Positions 1 to 8,850 of a DNA stretch of 64,000 nt are shown in pieces. How positions within the stretch are numbered: the first letter of the stretch is position 1; the number at the start of each line of letters is the position of its first letter. Position numbers and translations under genes: made by a program. The stretch spans positions 139,303-203,302 of the forward strand of contig NZ_JADOUS010000008.1 in assembly GCF_015752045.1 (NCBI RefSeq), in the 5' to 3' direction. Under the pieces are notes generated by a model that saw nothing but the letters and a program-made list of their open reading frames with translations, was not told where the DNA came from and did not search any database. This DNA comes from Arthrobacter_D sp015752045. Lineage in GTDB: Bacteria; Actinomycetota; Actinomycetes; Actinomycetales; Micrococcaceae.

Positions 1-786
1 GGACATGAGCGAGACCATCGCGGCGTGGCTGACCGCGATGGTCACGACGGCGAAGCGGGCCGTCGGGTTGTCCGCCAGGATGCGCAGGCCGCGCCGGCGG
101 GCCGGTGGCGCACTGCCCGCAGGCCGGGCATCCGCCTGTCGGGCGAGTGCGGTCAGGAGCGGATCGGGCCGGAGCCCCAGCGCGTAGACGGCCGCCGCGC
201 CGGCCTGCGCTGCTGCGGAGAAGACGAAGCCCCCACTGAGCGGCGGGATGCCGAGCACCAGGGCCACGGCCGCGCCGGGTTCGAAGAGGTTGGGACCCAG
301 GACCGCCCCGATGGTGGTCGACCATACGACGATCGCGAGGCTCCGCCCGCGGGTCGACTCGGTGGCGAGATCGGTGGCTGCGAAACGGGCCTGCAGTCCC
401 GTCGCGGAACCCACGCCGAGGAGCGCCAGCGCGAGGAGCAGCAGGGGGAACGCGGAGAGCGATGCAGCGAGGATCGCCAGCATCGCGCCGATACCGGCGA
501 CGACGGCGCCCGTGGCCAGGGACACCCGGCGTCCCCTGCGCTGGGCGAGCGTTGCGAGGGGGACGGCCGCGGCCGCGGCGCCCAGGGTGGCCATGGTGGC
601 GGCCATCCCGGACCATGCGCTCGACCCGGAGGTCTCGGCTGCGAGCAGCGCGCCGAGGGACAGCGTGGCCCCCGCCCCGAGTCCGCCCAGGATCTGGGCG
701 CACACGAGGACTCGGATGACCCGGCCCTGCTGACCCTGCCGGCCGACCGGCTGCTCCGTCTGCTGCGTGTCCCGCTGCTCTGCCAC
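1..786 (-). CDS. MFS transporter, N-terminal part (runs off the left edge)
   Basis: The first 262 codons of a gene that continues beyond base 1. The product has strongly hydrophobic helices separated by short basic loops, including an RRGRR loop after the second helix and an ARFAATDL stretch typical of major facilitator superfamily permeases. A GTG start is placed at 786 because GGGGAGGAG lies a few bases upstream and the preceding sequence does not look coding. Long hydrophilic overlapping frames on both strands here are mirror images of the alanine- and arginine-rich codons. Substrate cannot be told. The call as an MFS permease is inferred from helix layout, and the missing C-terminal half would settle it. 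Confidence 0.75.
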   Translation of the reverse strand, partial: MAEQRDTQQTEQPVGRQGQQGRVIRVLVCAQILGGLGAGATLSLGALLAAETSGSSAWSGMAATMATLGAAAAAVPLATLAQRRGRRVSLATGAVVAGIGAMLAILAASLSAFPLLLLALALLGVGSATGLQARFAATDLATESTRGRSLAIVVWSTTIGAVLGPNLFEPGAAVALVLGIPPLSGGFVFSAAAQAGAAAVYALGLRPDPLLTALARQADARPAGSAPPARRRGLRILADNPTARFAVVTIAVSHAAMVSLMS

Positions 787-949
787 GGCGTCTGCTCCTC
801 CCCGTCGTCACGACCGGAGCAGTCTATCCGCGCAGCCGCCGGGCGCGAGTCCCACGAGGTGGTGCAGCGCACGTGACGGACCCGGGCGAGACGCAGCCGT
901 GGTGGGCGACCCCATCCGTGGGCGGAGTGCCACGGCGTATCCTGTGGCC

Positions 950-1459
950 ATGACTGAGCCGGAAGCGCCAGACCGTCCGATTGTCGAAGCAGGATTCGTG
1001 TCGGAGGAGGCCATCTATGCCCTGATCCTCGTGGCTGGGATCATTGTCACCGCCGGCAGGCACGGCGACAGCAGTTGGGCGGTTTTCTGGACCGTGGTCG
1101 GAACGGTACTGGTGTTCTGGTTAGCCCACATCTACGCCGGGACGCTCGCACACCTGAACGTCGGTCGACATGACCGTGTGGAACTGCGGACGGCGTTCCG
1201 GGCGTCCGTGCGGCGGTCATCGGGTCTGGTCATCGGGGCGGCGGTCCCCGCCGTCATCCTCCTGCTGGGGGCTACCCGCGTCATCGACGACGAGAATGCC
1301 ATGTGGTTCGCGCTCTGGGTCGAGGTCGCCGCCCTTGCGGTCCTCGGATATTTCGCGTTCTTCAAGCGAGGGGCGACGATGCCGATACGCCTCCTCGGGG
1401 CCCTGACGACGGCGCTCTTCGGTCTCGCGATGATCGGCCTCAAGGTGATCATCCACTGA
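950..1459 (+). CDS. Small integral membrane protein of unknown function
   Basis: A 169-residue protein with about five hydrophobic segments, at roughly residues 23-38, 43-62, 86-104, 110-130 and 144-165. The N-terminus is hydrophilic and there is no export signal. No family is recognised. The ATG at 950 is preceded by TATCCT at 938-943 with exactly six bases between, and no Shine-Dalgarno sequence is present, so the mRNA may be leaderless. It stands alone, divergent from the MFS gene. A transport or sensing role cannot be claimed. Confidence 0.7.
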   Translation: MTEPEAPDRPIVEAGFVSEEAIYALILVAGIIVTAGRHGDSSWAVFWTVVGTVLVFWLAHIYAGTLAHLNVGRHDRVELRTAFRASVRRSSGLVIGAAVPAVILLLGATRVIDDENAMWFALWVEVAALAVLGYFAFFKRGATMPIRLLGALTTALFGLAMIGLKVIIH

Positions 1460-1555
1460 CATGGCGGACAGCATTGCCGCGTCCCTCCTTCGGACCGACC
1501 ACGTTGCCACGGCCGGAGCTGAGCAGGTCGTGGGTAGGCAGAGGCAGGCACCTGC

Positions 1556-1615
1556 GCATGGGCAGGCATGGGCAGGCATGGGTAGGCACGGGCGGGCACG
1601 GGCGGGCACGGGCGG
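1556..1615. repeat. 10-bp tandem repeat (GGCAGGCATG-like)
   Basis: About six copies of a 10-bp unit that drifts from GGCAGGCATG to GGCGGGCACG across the array. It lies in the gap between the membrane protein ending at 1459 and the SHOCT protein ending at 1737. The rest of the gap shows no coding signal. Confidence 0.75.
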
Positions 1616-1736
1616 AAGCTGCGCTCAGGAAACCGAACGAGGGACGCCCGCGCACGGGATGTGCACCGGCTGTGGAGAGGGCAATGCACCGGCCGGGAGA
1701 GGGCCGAGGCTGCGACCCCGTCGCCCCGCCGGGCCG

Positions 1737-2057
1737 TCAGGCGAGGAGCTTGGCTTTCTGCGCCGCGAATTCCTCCTCGGTGAGGATCCCGTCCTCCTTC
1801 AGGGCTGCGAGCTCCCTGAGCTGGGTGATCATGTCCCGGGGCGGCTCCGCCGCAGCGGCAGGAGCCGCTGCCTCGTCCCTCGGTGCCGGCTCCTCTGCCG
1901 CCATGTCCTCTTCGTAGGCTCGGCTGCGGTCGGCGGCGGTCTGTGCGTCGCGGTCGGCGAACTTGGCGGCCTGGCGGCGCTGCACGCGTCCGCTCACGGC
2001 GGTGGCGGTGCCGGCGACGACGGCGGTGCGGGCTACCCCGCGCAATAGACCTGGCAT
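1737..2057 (-). CDS. SHOCT-domain small protein
   Basis: A 106-residue protein. The N-terminus contains a short hydrophobic stretch (residues 5-24), the middle is Ala/Glu/Pro-rich linker, and the C-terminal 30 residues are a SHOCT module: a helix LRELAALKEDG, then ILTEEEFAAQK and KLL. SHOCT is a short C-terminal helical motif often found on membrane or stress-related proteins and thought to mediate oligomerisation. It is 12 bases downstream of the DUF6325-type gene on the same strand, so the two are probably co-transcribed. The precise role is unknown. Confidence 0.8.
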   Translation of the reverse strand: MPGLLRGVARTAVVAGTATAVSGRVQRRQAAKFADRDAQTAADRSRAYEEDMAAEEPAPRDEAAAPAAAAEPPRDMITQLRELAALKEDGILTEEEFAAQKAKLLA

Positions 2058-2069
2058 GTCGTGATCTCC

Positions 2070-2531
2070 TCAGTTGGTCGCATCGAGCGCATCGAGCGCC
2101 TCGATGATGTCGGTGGCCGGAATCCGTGCGCTGGCGATCAGCTCTCCGCCGCTGTGGCGGACCGCGGACACGAACCGGGCTGCCCAGGTGTTCTCGTAGA
2201 CGATGAGCGCGGCTATCGTGCCCGGGCTCATGGCGTCCGTCGCCTGACGGATGTCGTCGACGCCGAGGATCCCGGAGGACGCCCCGGTGAAGGAGGAGAA
2301 CCCGCCGCTCTCCGAGATGGGATCGGTGAGCTCGATGACGTCGACGCTCCCGTCCTCGGCCTTGCGGACGATCTGGAGGTCGAAGAGGCGGATCACTCCC
2401 CGCTCCACGAGGTCCATGAGCGCGGGGGCAGCCTCGCCGGTCAGGCGCTCGGGTGAGAACTCGAGGAGGACGAAGTCGATCGGGGCGACGAGAGTCTCGT
2501 CGTCGACTGCTGACGTTTCTGTGGTGGTCAC
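2070..2531 (-). CDS. DUF6325/DUF1269-type protein
   Basis: A 153-residue soluble protein. Motifs near the N-terminus (PIDFVLLEF, LVERGVIRLFDLQIVRK) and a C-terminal ENTWA segment followed by a helix match the actinobacterial DUF6325 group, which is often encoded next to SHOCT proteins. No catalytic residues are evident. It is followed 12 bases later by the SHOCT gene ending at 1737 and preceded by a second SHOCT protein gene, so the three may form one stress-type operon. That function is inferred from neighbourhood, not shown by the sequence. Confidence 0.75.
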   Translation of the reverse strand: MTTTETSAVDDETLVAPIDFVLLEFSPERLTGEAAPALMDLVERGVIRLFDLQIVRKAEDGSVDVIELTDPISESGGFSSFTGASSGILGVDDIRQATDAMSPGTIAALIVYENTWAARFVSAVRHSGGELIASARIPATDIIEALDALDATN

Positions 2532-2600
2532 TGCGGTTCCTCCTGGGAATCGATGTGTGAGAGGGGACGCCGGTCATGCGGCGAGTCGTACGGGGCGCCG

Positions 2601-2987
2601 CTAGTGGAGGGCCTTCTCCTTCAGCGACTCGTATTCCTCCGCCGTGATCGCTCCGCTCTGGTACAGCGAGGCCGCCTTGCTGATCTCGTCGGCTGAGCTG
2701 GAGCCCGCGATCGACCGGATGCGCTGGGTCTCGTACTCCTGATCGCGCTGCATCATCTTCATCTGGCGCTCGCTCATGCCCTTCCCACGGGCGATCACGT
2801 AGACCAGTGCCGTGATGAAGGGGAGGAACAGAAGGAAGATCAGCCAGACCGCTTTCGCGAATCCGCCCAGCTCGTGGTCGCGGAACAGATCACCGATGAT
2901 CGAGAACAGAACCATCAGATACGCGATAAACGCAAAGGTCCAGAAAAAGAACCAGACGAAATCCCAGATACCTTCCAGAACGTCCAT
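2601..2987 (-). CDS. PLDc_N/SHOCT membrane protein
   Basis: A 128-residue protein with two transmembrane helices (about residues 7-31 and 43-64) in the arrangement of a phospholipase-D nuclease N-terminal (PLDc_N) membrane module. A charged segment follows, then a C-terminal SHOCT motif ending ITAEEYESLKEKALH. The ATG at 2987 follows AAGGAGAT at a good distance. An in-frame extension further upstream is poor coding sequence and was rejected. It is the first gene of a probable three-gene run with the DUF6325 and SHOCT genes. Confidence 0.85.
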   Translation of the reverse strand: MDVLEGIWDFVWFFFWTFAFIAYLMVLFSIIGDLFRDHELGGFAKAVWLIFLLFLPFITALVYVIARGKGMSERQMKMMQRDQEYETQRIRSIAGSSSADEISKAASLYQSGAITAEEYESLKEKALH

Positions 2988-3231
2988 GACCGATCTCCTT
3001 GCGCCGTGCGGGTGTGTGGTGAGAACGGGGAGGGCCCGGGGGCGGGCCCTCCGCACTCAAGCATCACGGTAGGGCCACGAGGAGGGCTCCCATAGGGCCG
3101 ATGGTCCCGCTACGGGAGCGATCACGCTTCTCCCCGGAGGCATCCGTGGAGACACCCCACGTGGCTTCGCCGGGCGGCGATGAGCGACGCCGCAATCCGG
3201 GCATCGATCCGGGCATGGATCCGGACATGAA

Positions 3232-3265
3232 AGTGGGTCCGGCGGAAGAATCCGCCGAACCCACT
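3232..3265. terminator. Inverted repeat, possible terminator
   Basis: The 14-base arms AGTGGGTCCGGCGG and CCGCCGAACCCACT flank a six-base AAGAAT loop, with one wobble or mismatch. It lies in the 375-bp space between the molybdopterin oxidoreductase stop and the start of the SHOCT gene. There is no T-run on either side, so a terminator role is tentative. No gene is supported in this gap. Confidence 0.5.
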
Positions 3266-3310
3266 CCTGGCCGTCCATTGATCTCGGCCAACACCCGAGC
3301 ACCGGCCGTA

Positions 3311-3353
3311 CCCGGCAGGCGACCCCGGTCAGGACCGGGGGTCGCCTGCCGGG
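3311..3353. terminator. Strong GC hairpin downstream of the oxidoreductase gene
   Basis: A near-perfect inverted repeat with arms CCCGGCAGGCGACCCC (3311-3326) and GGGGTCGCCTGCCGGG (3338-3353). The pairing continues inward through GGTC/GACC with a single bulge. It begins ten bases past the stop codon of the minus-strand gene ending at 3363, the usual position for an intrinsic terminator in high-GC actinobacteria. Confidence 0.75.
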
Positions 3354-3362
3354 CGGCTGCTG

Positions 3363-5780
3363 TCAGGCGTTCGCCGCCTCGGCCTTCTTCGCGCGCGTCG
3401 TCGTGCCGTTGGTCGGGAAGCCGTCCGGTTCGACGTCGGGCGCCTGCACGGTAGCGACGTGGTCGTGCGACGCCGGTGCCGTGTGGGTGCTCTTCTCGAA
3501 GCGGACGATGATCTGCTTGGACCTCGGGGTGTTGCTTCCCTCTGCGACCTCGTCGAGGGGGACGAGCACGTTCGCTTCGGGGTAGTACGCGGCGGCGCAG
3601 CCGCGCGCCGTCGGGTACGAGACCACGCGGTAGGCGCGGAGCACGCGCTGCACACCGTCGTCGTACACGCCGTGGACGTCCACGTTCTGGCCGTCCTCCA
3701 GTCCCAGGTCGGCGATGTCCTCGGGGTTGATGAACACCACGTGGCGGCCCTTCTTGATGCCGCGGTAACGGTCGTTGTGACCGTAGATGGTGGTGTTCCA
3801 CTGGTCGTGGGAGCGCAGCGACTGGAGGATCAGCGTGCCCTCGGGACGCTCGAGGTACTCGAGGTCGTTGACGGTGAGGACGGCCTTGCCGGTGGGCGTG
3901 TTGAACGTCCGTGAGTCGCGCGGCCCGTTTGCCATGATGAAGCCGCCCTTCCGGCGGATCTTCACGTTGTAGTCCTCACAGCCCTCGACCACGTGGGCGA
4001 TGTGCTCGCGGATGAGGTCGTAGTCCTTCTCGAAGCCCTCCCAGTCGGCGTCGATCTTGCCGTCGATCGTGGCACGGGCGAGCCGGCTGATGATCGCCGG
4101 CTCTGAGAGCAGGTTGTCGGAGACGGGTTCGACGCTGCCCCAGGAGGGGTGCACGGCGCACACGGTGTCCTCGACGGACACGAACTGCTCGCCCGTGGCC
4201 TGGCGGTCGATCTCCGTGCGTCCCTTGCAGGGGAGGATCAGCGCCTCCTCGCCGGTGATCAGGTGGGAACGGTTGAGCTTGATGGAGATCTGCACCGTCA
4301 TGTCGGTGTTCTCGAAGGCCTTCTCCGCCACCTGGGTGTCGGAGATCGCCGAGACCAGGTTCCCGCCGAGCGCGACGAGGACCTTGACCTGTCCGTCACG
4401 CATGCGCCGGATGGACTCCACGGCGTCGACGCCGTGCTCCTGGGGCGGTTCGAAGTTGAACTCCTTGCCGAGGGAATCCATGAACGTCTGGGGCATCTGC
4501 TCCCAGATGCCCATGGTGCGGTCGCCCTGGACGTTGCTGTGGCCGCGGATGGGGGAGGCGCCGGCGCCGGGCTTGCCGATGTTGCCGCGGAGCAGCAGGA
4601 GGTTGATGATCTCCTTGATCGTGGCGACACCCTTCTTCTGCTGCGTGATGCCCATCGCCCAGGTGATGATCACCTTGTCAGCGGCGAGATAGCGGGCAGC
4701 GAGCTCGTCGATCTCCTCGATCCGCAGGCCCGTGGCCTCGAGGACCGTGGCGTCGTCGAGCTTCAGCAGGTAGTCGCGCAGCTCGTCGAGGCCTTCGCAG
4801 TGCTCCTCGAGGAACGCATGGTCCAGCACCGTGCCGGGGTTCTTGGCCTCGGCCTCGAACACGCGCTTGGACACGGCCTGCAGGAGCGCCATGTCGCCGC
4901 CGAGCCGGATCTGGAGGAACTGGTCGGAGATCTCGGTGCCCTTGCCTGCGACGCCCTTGACCTTCTGGGGGTTCTTGTAGCGCTTGAGGCCGGCTTCCGG
5001 CAGCGGGTTCACCGAGACGATCTGGCCGCCGGACTCCTTGCAGGCCTCCAGCTCGGTGAGCATGCGCGGGTGGTTCGTTCCCGGGTTCTGGCCCATCACG
5101 ATGATCAGGTCGGCGTCGGCGTAGTCGTCGAACGTGACCGTCGCCTTGCCGATGCCGATGGTCTGGCCCATGGCCCAGCCGGAGGACTCGTGGCACATGT
5201 TGGAGCAGTCGGGCAGGTTGTTGGTGCCGAAGCCGCGGACGAAGAGCTGGTACATGAACGCCGCCTCGTTCGAGGTGCGGCCGCTCGTGTAGAAGGCGGC
5301 ATCGTCCGGGGTGTCGAGGCTCTTCAGCTTGTTGCCGACGATCTCGAACGCCTTGTCCCAGCTCACGGGCCGGTAGTGGTCCTCGCCGGCGGGCTTGTAG
5401 ACGGGCTCCACGAGCCGTCCCTGCATGCCCAGCCAGTACTCGGAGCGCTCACGCAGGTCGGTGATGGAGTTCTCGGCCCAGAAGTCCGAGGAGATCACCA
5501 CGGGAGACGCTTCCCAGGTGACGGCCTTGGCACCGTTCTCGCAGAACTCGAAGGTCTTGCGCTTGGCGGGATCGGGCCAGGCGCAGCTCGGGCAGTCGAA
5601 GCCGTCCTTGTGGTTCATCTTGAGGACGGTCTGGAGGGTGCGTTTCACGCCCATGTGCTCGATCGCCGGCTTCATGGAGTGATAGACACCGGGGATGCCC
5701 GCTGCCCAGTCCTTGGGCCGCTTCGAGACCTCGATGTCCTTCTCGTCGACTTCGTTTACACGGGGTTCCTTGCGCGTCAT
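3363..5780 (-). CDS. FdhF/YdeP-family molybdopterin oxidoreductase
   Basis: An 805-residue protein of the bis-MGD molybdenum enzyme superfamily, closest in layout to E. coli YdeP. Visible marks are FDCPSCAWPDP (Cys63, Cys66), NMCHESSG (Cys196, aligning with the metal-ligand region of formate dehydrogenase), the pterin-binding VMGQNPGTNHPR and GNIGKPGAG segments, and a C-terminal molydopterin dinucleotide domain with LRSHDQWNTTIYG. The full N-terminal 4Fe-4S ferredoxin-type motif of classical formate dehydrogenases is absent, as is usual for this subfamily. The ATG at 5780 follows AAGGAGG by ten bases; the upstream in-frame ATG at 5816 lacks this. YdeP is linked to acid resistance in E. coli, but the substrate is unknown. 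No fdhD or cofactor genes are nearby. Confidence 0.9.
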   Translation of the reverse strand: MTRKEPRVNEVDEKDIEVSKRPKDWAAGIPGVYHSMKPAIEHMGVKRTLQTVLKMNHKDGFDCPSCAWPDPAKRKTFEFCENGAKAVTWEASPVVISSDFWAENSITDLRERSEYWLGMQGRLVEPVYKPAGEDHYRPVSWDKAFEIVGNKLKSLDTPDDAAFYTSGRTSNEAAFMYQLFVRGFGTNNLPDCSNMCHESSGWAMGQTIGIGKATVTFDDYADADLIIVMGQNPGTNHPRMLTELEACKESGGQIVSVNPLPEAGLKRYKNPQKVKGVAGKGTEISDQFLQIRLGGDMALLQAVSKRVFEAEAKNPGTVLDHAFLEEHCEGLDELRDYLLKLDDATVLEATGLRIEEIDELAARYLAADKVIITWAMGITQQKKGVATIKEIINLLLLRGNIGKPGAGASPIRGHSNVQGDRTMGIWEQMPQTFMDSLGKEFNFEPPQEHGVDAVESIRRMRDGQVKVLVALGGNLVSAISDTQVAEKAFENTDMTVQISIKLNRSHLITGEEALILPCKGRTEIDRQATGEQFVSVEDTVCAVHPSWGSVEPVSDNLLSEPAIISRLARATIDGKIDADWEGFEKDYDLIREHIAHVVEGCEDYNVKIRRKGGFIMANGPRDSRTFNTPTGKAVLTVNDLEYLERPEGTLILQSLRSHDQWNTTIYGHNDRYRGIKKGRHVVFINPEDIADLGLEDGQNVDVHGVYDDGVQRVLRAYRVVSYPTARGCAAAYYPEANVLVPLDEVAEGSNTPRSKQIIVRFEKSTHTAPASHDHVATVQAPDVEPDGFPTNGTTTRAKKAEAANA

Positions 5781-5957
5781 CGCGGACGTCCTCCTTCGCG
5801 GCCCAGAAATGGGCACTCCTCGACAGGTGGTCTACCCGCCCTGATACCTCAGGCCTAACAGGCTACCGTGGGCGGCCGCAAGCCTTCGACATCCGTGCGG
5901 CGCGGTTTGACTCGAGAGGGCCCGTTTGTGCGATGAACGACGTCGGATCCCGGTTTA

Positions 5958-5996
5958 GTTAGTTGACCTAACGAAACGGCAGAAGTACCGTTACTT
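5958..5996 (+). promoter_or_regulatory. Promoter with two overlapping palindromes (MarR autoregulation)
   Basis: A promoter TTGACC (5963-5968), a 17-bp spacer and TACCGT (5986-5991) precedes the MarR gene. Two inverted repeats overlap it: GTTAG-N5-CTAAC at 5958-5972 on the -35 box and AAGTA-CCGT-TACTT at 5983-5996 on the -10 box. This is the layout expected for autorepression by a dimeric MarR protein. The repeats are directly visible, but binding is inferred. Confidence 0.65.
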
Positions 5997-6028
5997 AGAG
6001 CAACGAAGTATATGAGCCGGGAGCCTCC

Positions 6029-6592
6029 ATGTCCGTAGGGCAGTCCACCGCCGCAGAGCTGGTGCACAACATCTTCGACCTGCAGCGTGCGCTGCGGGCG
6101 GTCACAGCGGCGAGCATGAAGCATTCGGAGCTGGGTCCGGCACACACGGGGGTCCTCTTCTTCATCGCCGAGGGCGGGCCGCTGCGCGCGTCGGCGCTCG
6201 CGGCCCGGCTCGGTATCGGCGCGTCCGCCCTGAGTAGACAGCTCGCGGACCTCGAGCAGTACGGCTTCGTGGTCCGCACCGCGGATCCGCTGGACGGGCG
6301 GGCCTGCCTGCTCTCGCTCTCACCGCAGGGCCGGGCGTGTCTCGCCGAGACCTACGAGCGCAGGGCGGAGACGCTGCGGGGCATCCTGTCCGACTGGACG
6401 GAGAGCGAGGCCGAAGCGGCGTCACTCTCCGTCCAGCACCTCACGATCGCCTTGCGGTCGACGGGGCCGCACCCTGACGGACCGCCCCACGCGACACCCA
6501 CCGGAGCATCACATGCAGCATCAGACAGCACGGGCAACGACGGCCGTCACCACCTGGACCCCGCGTCCGAGATCGTGAAGGAAGACCACTGA
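6029..6592 (+). CDS. MarR-family transcriptional regulator
   Basis: A 187-residue protein with a winged helix-turn-helix at about residues 35-105. The recognition region ASALAARLGIGASALSRQLADLE is followed by a wing with DPLDGRACLLSLSPQG, the conserved DxRxxxLxLTxxG-type motif. The C-terminal 40 residues are a His/Gly/Pro-rich tail beyond the usual MarR length. Its stop codon overlaps the start of the DHA2 transporter (TGATG), so the two are translationally coupled. It probably represses this pair through the palindromes at 5958-5996 and is released by a toxic ligand, as in other MarR-efflux pairs. Confidence 0.9.
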   Translation: MSVGQSTAAELVHNIFDLQRALRAVTAASMKHSELGPAHTGVLFFIAEGGPLRASALAARLGIGASALSRQLADLEQYGFVVRTADPLDGRACLLSLSPQGRACLAETYERRAETLRGILSDWTESEAEAASLSVQHLTIALRSTGPHPDGPPHATPTGASHAASDSTGNDGRHHLDPASEIVKEDH

Positions 6593-8694
6593 TGGCCACC
6601 CATCCCACCAGGACGAAGGCAGCCGGAGTCCCCGAGCAGCAACCGGCGTCGACGTCGCACCACCACGGGGCCGGCGAGCCCATGAGCCACAAGCAGATCC
6701 TGCAGGCCCTCACCGGCCTGCTCGCGGGCCTGTTCACGGCGATCCTCAGCAGCACGATCGTCGCGAACGCCCTGCCGACCATCATGAGCGACCTCAACGG
6801 CTCGCAGACCGACTTCGCCTGGGTGATCACGGCGGCGCTGCTGGCCAACGCCGCGACCACGCCGATCTGGGGCAAGTTCGCCGACCTGTTCGACAAGAAG
6901 GTCCTGGTGCAGCTCAGCATCGTGATCTTCGTGGCCGGCTCGGTCCTGGCAGGGTTCGCCCAGACCATCCCGCTGCTCCTCACGGCCCGTGTCATCCAGG
7001 GTGTCGCCATGGGTGGCCTGACCGCCCTGGCGCAGGCGATCATCGGCACCATCATCGCCCCGCGTGAGCGCGGCCGGTACTCCGGCTACATGGGCGGCGT
7101 CATGGCTGTGGCGACGGCCGGCGGACCGCTCCTCGGTGGCTTCATCGTGGACTCGCCCCTCGGCTGGCGCTGGACGTTCTTCGTCTGTGTGCCGCTCGCG
7201 ATCATCGCACTCGTGCTGCTGCAGGTGACCCTGAAGCTCCCCGACACGCGCCGCAAGGCCAGCATCGACTGGCTCGGGTCCATCCTCCTGACCGCGGGCG
7301 TCAGCCTGCTCCTGATCTGGGTCTCCTTCGCCGGCAAGGAGGGCTACTACGAGTGGTTCTCCCGCGAGAGCGCCCTCATGGTGGGTGGCAGTCTCATCCT
7401 GCTCGCCCTCCTCCTGCTGGTGGAGTCCAAGGTGACCGAGCCGATCATCCCGCTGAAGATCATCTCCCAGCGCACCACGGCCCTGGCCATCATCGCCTCG
7501 ATCACCGTCGGCGTCGCCATGTTCGCCAGCTCCAGCTACCTCGGCCAGTACTACCAGGTGGCACGCGGCGCAACGCCGACGGAGGCCGGGCTACTCACCA
7601 TGCCGATGATCGCCGGCAACCTCATCGGTTCGATCGGCGCCGGACTGCTCGTGACCAGGTTCGGCAAGTGGAAGCGGTTCCTGGTCGCAGGGTCCCTCTT
7701 CCTCATCGCGGGGCTCGGTCTCGCCGGGACCATCGACCACCTGACCGACCTGTGGGTCGTGGGCATCTACACCTTCGTCTTCGGCCTGGGTCTCGGCCTC
7801 CTGCTGCAGAACCTCGTCCTCGCGGTCCAGAACACCGTGGCGGTCAAGGACATCGGCACGGCCAGCGCGTCCGTCGCCTTCTTCCGTTCCATGGGTGGAG
7901 CGGCCGGTGTCGCCGTCCTGGGCGCCATCCTCGGCACGCAGGTGGAGAACAAGACCACCGAGGGACTCGCTGCTGCAGGCATCCCCGCCAGTGGGGGTGC
8001 GGCGGGTGGTTCGCTCGACCTCGTCGACCTGCCTGCGCCGATCGCCGACATCGTGCGGGCCGCTTACGGCGACAGCACGGCACTGATCTTCCTCATCACC
8101 GCGGTCATCGCCGTCGTCGGACTCGTCTGTGTCCTGTTCATCAAGGAGACCCCGCTGCGTCGTACGGTCGATTTCGCGCAGGCGGCACCGGCCGGTCCGG
8201 CCGCCTCCATGTCGCCAGCCGCGACCGCTGCGCCCGGTGCGACGCCGTCGGTCGCCGGAGCGCCGTCGGAGCCCCGGTCCGGTATGTCGACGACCGGCGG
8301 CACGCTGCACACCCAGTCGGGTACCCGGCTCGCCGTCACCGGGACGCAGTCCGGCTCCCCGGCGGGTACGCAGCTCGCGGATGCTGATGGGCAGCCTGCG
8401 GCTGACGCCGCGCAGCTGGATGCAGCTGCTCCGAACCGGGGCGACGAGAGTGGACGTCGGACCTCGGGCGAGTCCGACGTCGTCGCCGTCCAGCCGTCCC
8501 ATGGCCGTCACAGTGCCGGTCCGGTGGAGATCCTCAGGGCCGATGTAGATCGCGCAGCCAGGGAGCTGTCCGAACTGTCGGCCAGGGAGCTGACCGAGTT
8601 GTCCGAGCTGGATGAACTGGATGAGCTCGACGAGCTGACCGGTCTGTCCGCGCTGGACGCCGATGTGGAGGACCGTGCGGGGGCCGACCGCTAG
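6592..8694 (+). CDS. DHA2-family MFS multidrug transporter with long C-terminal tail
   Basis: A 700-residue drug:H+ antiporter of the 14-helix DHA2 (EmrB/QacA) type. Motif A is present as GKFADLFDKK after helix 2, and the helix-5 antiporter motif C region appears as GGVMAVATAGGPLLGG. The 14 helices end near residue 525. The remaining 175 residues are hydrophilic: first Ala/Pro/Ser/Thr-rich, then a run of ELxELxELDELDEL repeats ending in DADVEDR. This tail is much longer than usual and is probably disordered then helical. It is co-expressed with the upstream MarR regulator. The exported compound is unknown. Confidence 0.92.
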   Translation: MATHPTRTKAAGVPEQQPASTSHHHGAGEPMSHKQILQALTGLLAGLFTAILSSTIVANALPTIMSDLNGSQTDFAWVITAALLANAATTPIWGKFADLFDKKVLVQLSIVIFVAGSVLAGFAQTIPLLLTARVIQGVAMGGLTALAQAIIGTIIAPRERGRYSGYMGGVMAVATAGGPLLGGFIVDSPLGWRWTFFVCVPLAIIALVLLQVTLKLPDTRRKASIDWLGSILLTAGVSLLLIWVSFAGKEGYYEWFSRESALMVGGSLILLALLLLVESKVTEPIIPLKIISQRTTALAIIASITVGVAMFASSSYLGQYYQVARGATPTEAGLLTMPMIAGNLIGSIGAGLLVTRFGKWKRFLVAGSLFLIAGLGLAGTIDHLTDLWVVGIYTFVFGLGLGLLLQNLVLAVQNTVAVKDIGTASASVAFFRSMGGAAGVAVLGAILGTQVENKTTEGLAAAGIPASGGAAGGSLDLVDLPAPIADIVRAAYGDSTALIFLITAVIAVVGLVCVLFIKETPLRRTVDFAQAAPAGPAASMSPAATAAPGATPSVAGAPSEPRSGMSTTGGTLHTQSGTRLAVTGTQSGSPAGTQLADADGQPAADAAQLDAAAPNRGDESGRRTSGESDVVAVQPSHGRHSAGPVEILRADVDRAARELSELSARELTELSELDELDELDELTGLSALDADVEDRAGADR

Positions 8695-8850
8695 TCCGGA
8701 CAGGCACTAGCAGGAGGAGCAGGAGCAGCAGGAGCAGTAGCTCGCCAGGCCGCCGGGTGATCCCGGTGGCCTGGTGTCGTCTGGGGTGCCTGTCCTGGTC
8801 CATCAGGACCTGTGCGCCTGCGGTGTCGAGCGGCTCGGCCGGCCGACAGG

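Noticed and set aside
25..876. Long plus-strand open frame of 283 codons opposite the MFS gene
   Set aside because: It is Arg/Gly/Glu-rich with no family sequence. It mirrors the minus-strand MFS gene, whose product shows clear membrane helices.
3101..3454. Plus-strand open frame between the SHOCT and oxidoreductase genes
   Set aside because: It runs through two hairpins and into the oxidoreductase 3' end, with no ribosome site and no family resemblance.
4149..5858. 569-codon plus-strand open frame
   Set aside because: It is antisense to the molybdopterin oxidoreductase gene, with Val/Leu/Gly/Arg-biased composition typical of GC-rich shadow frames.
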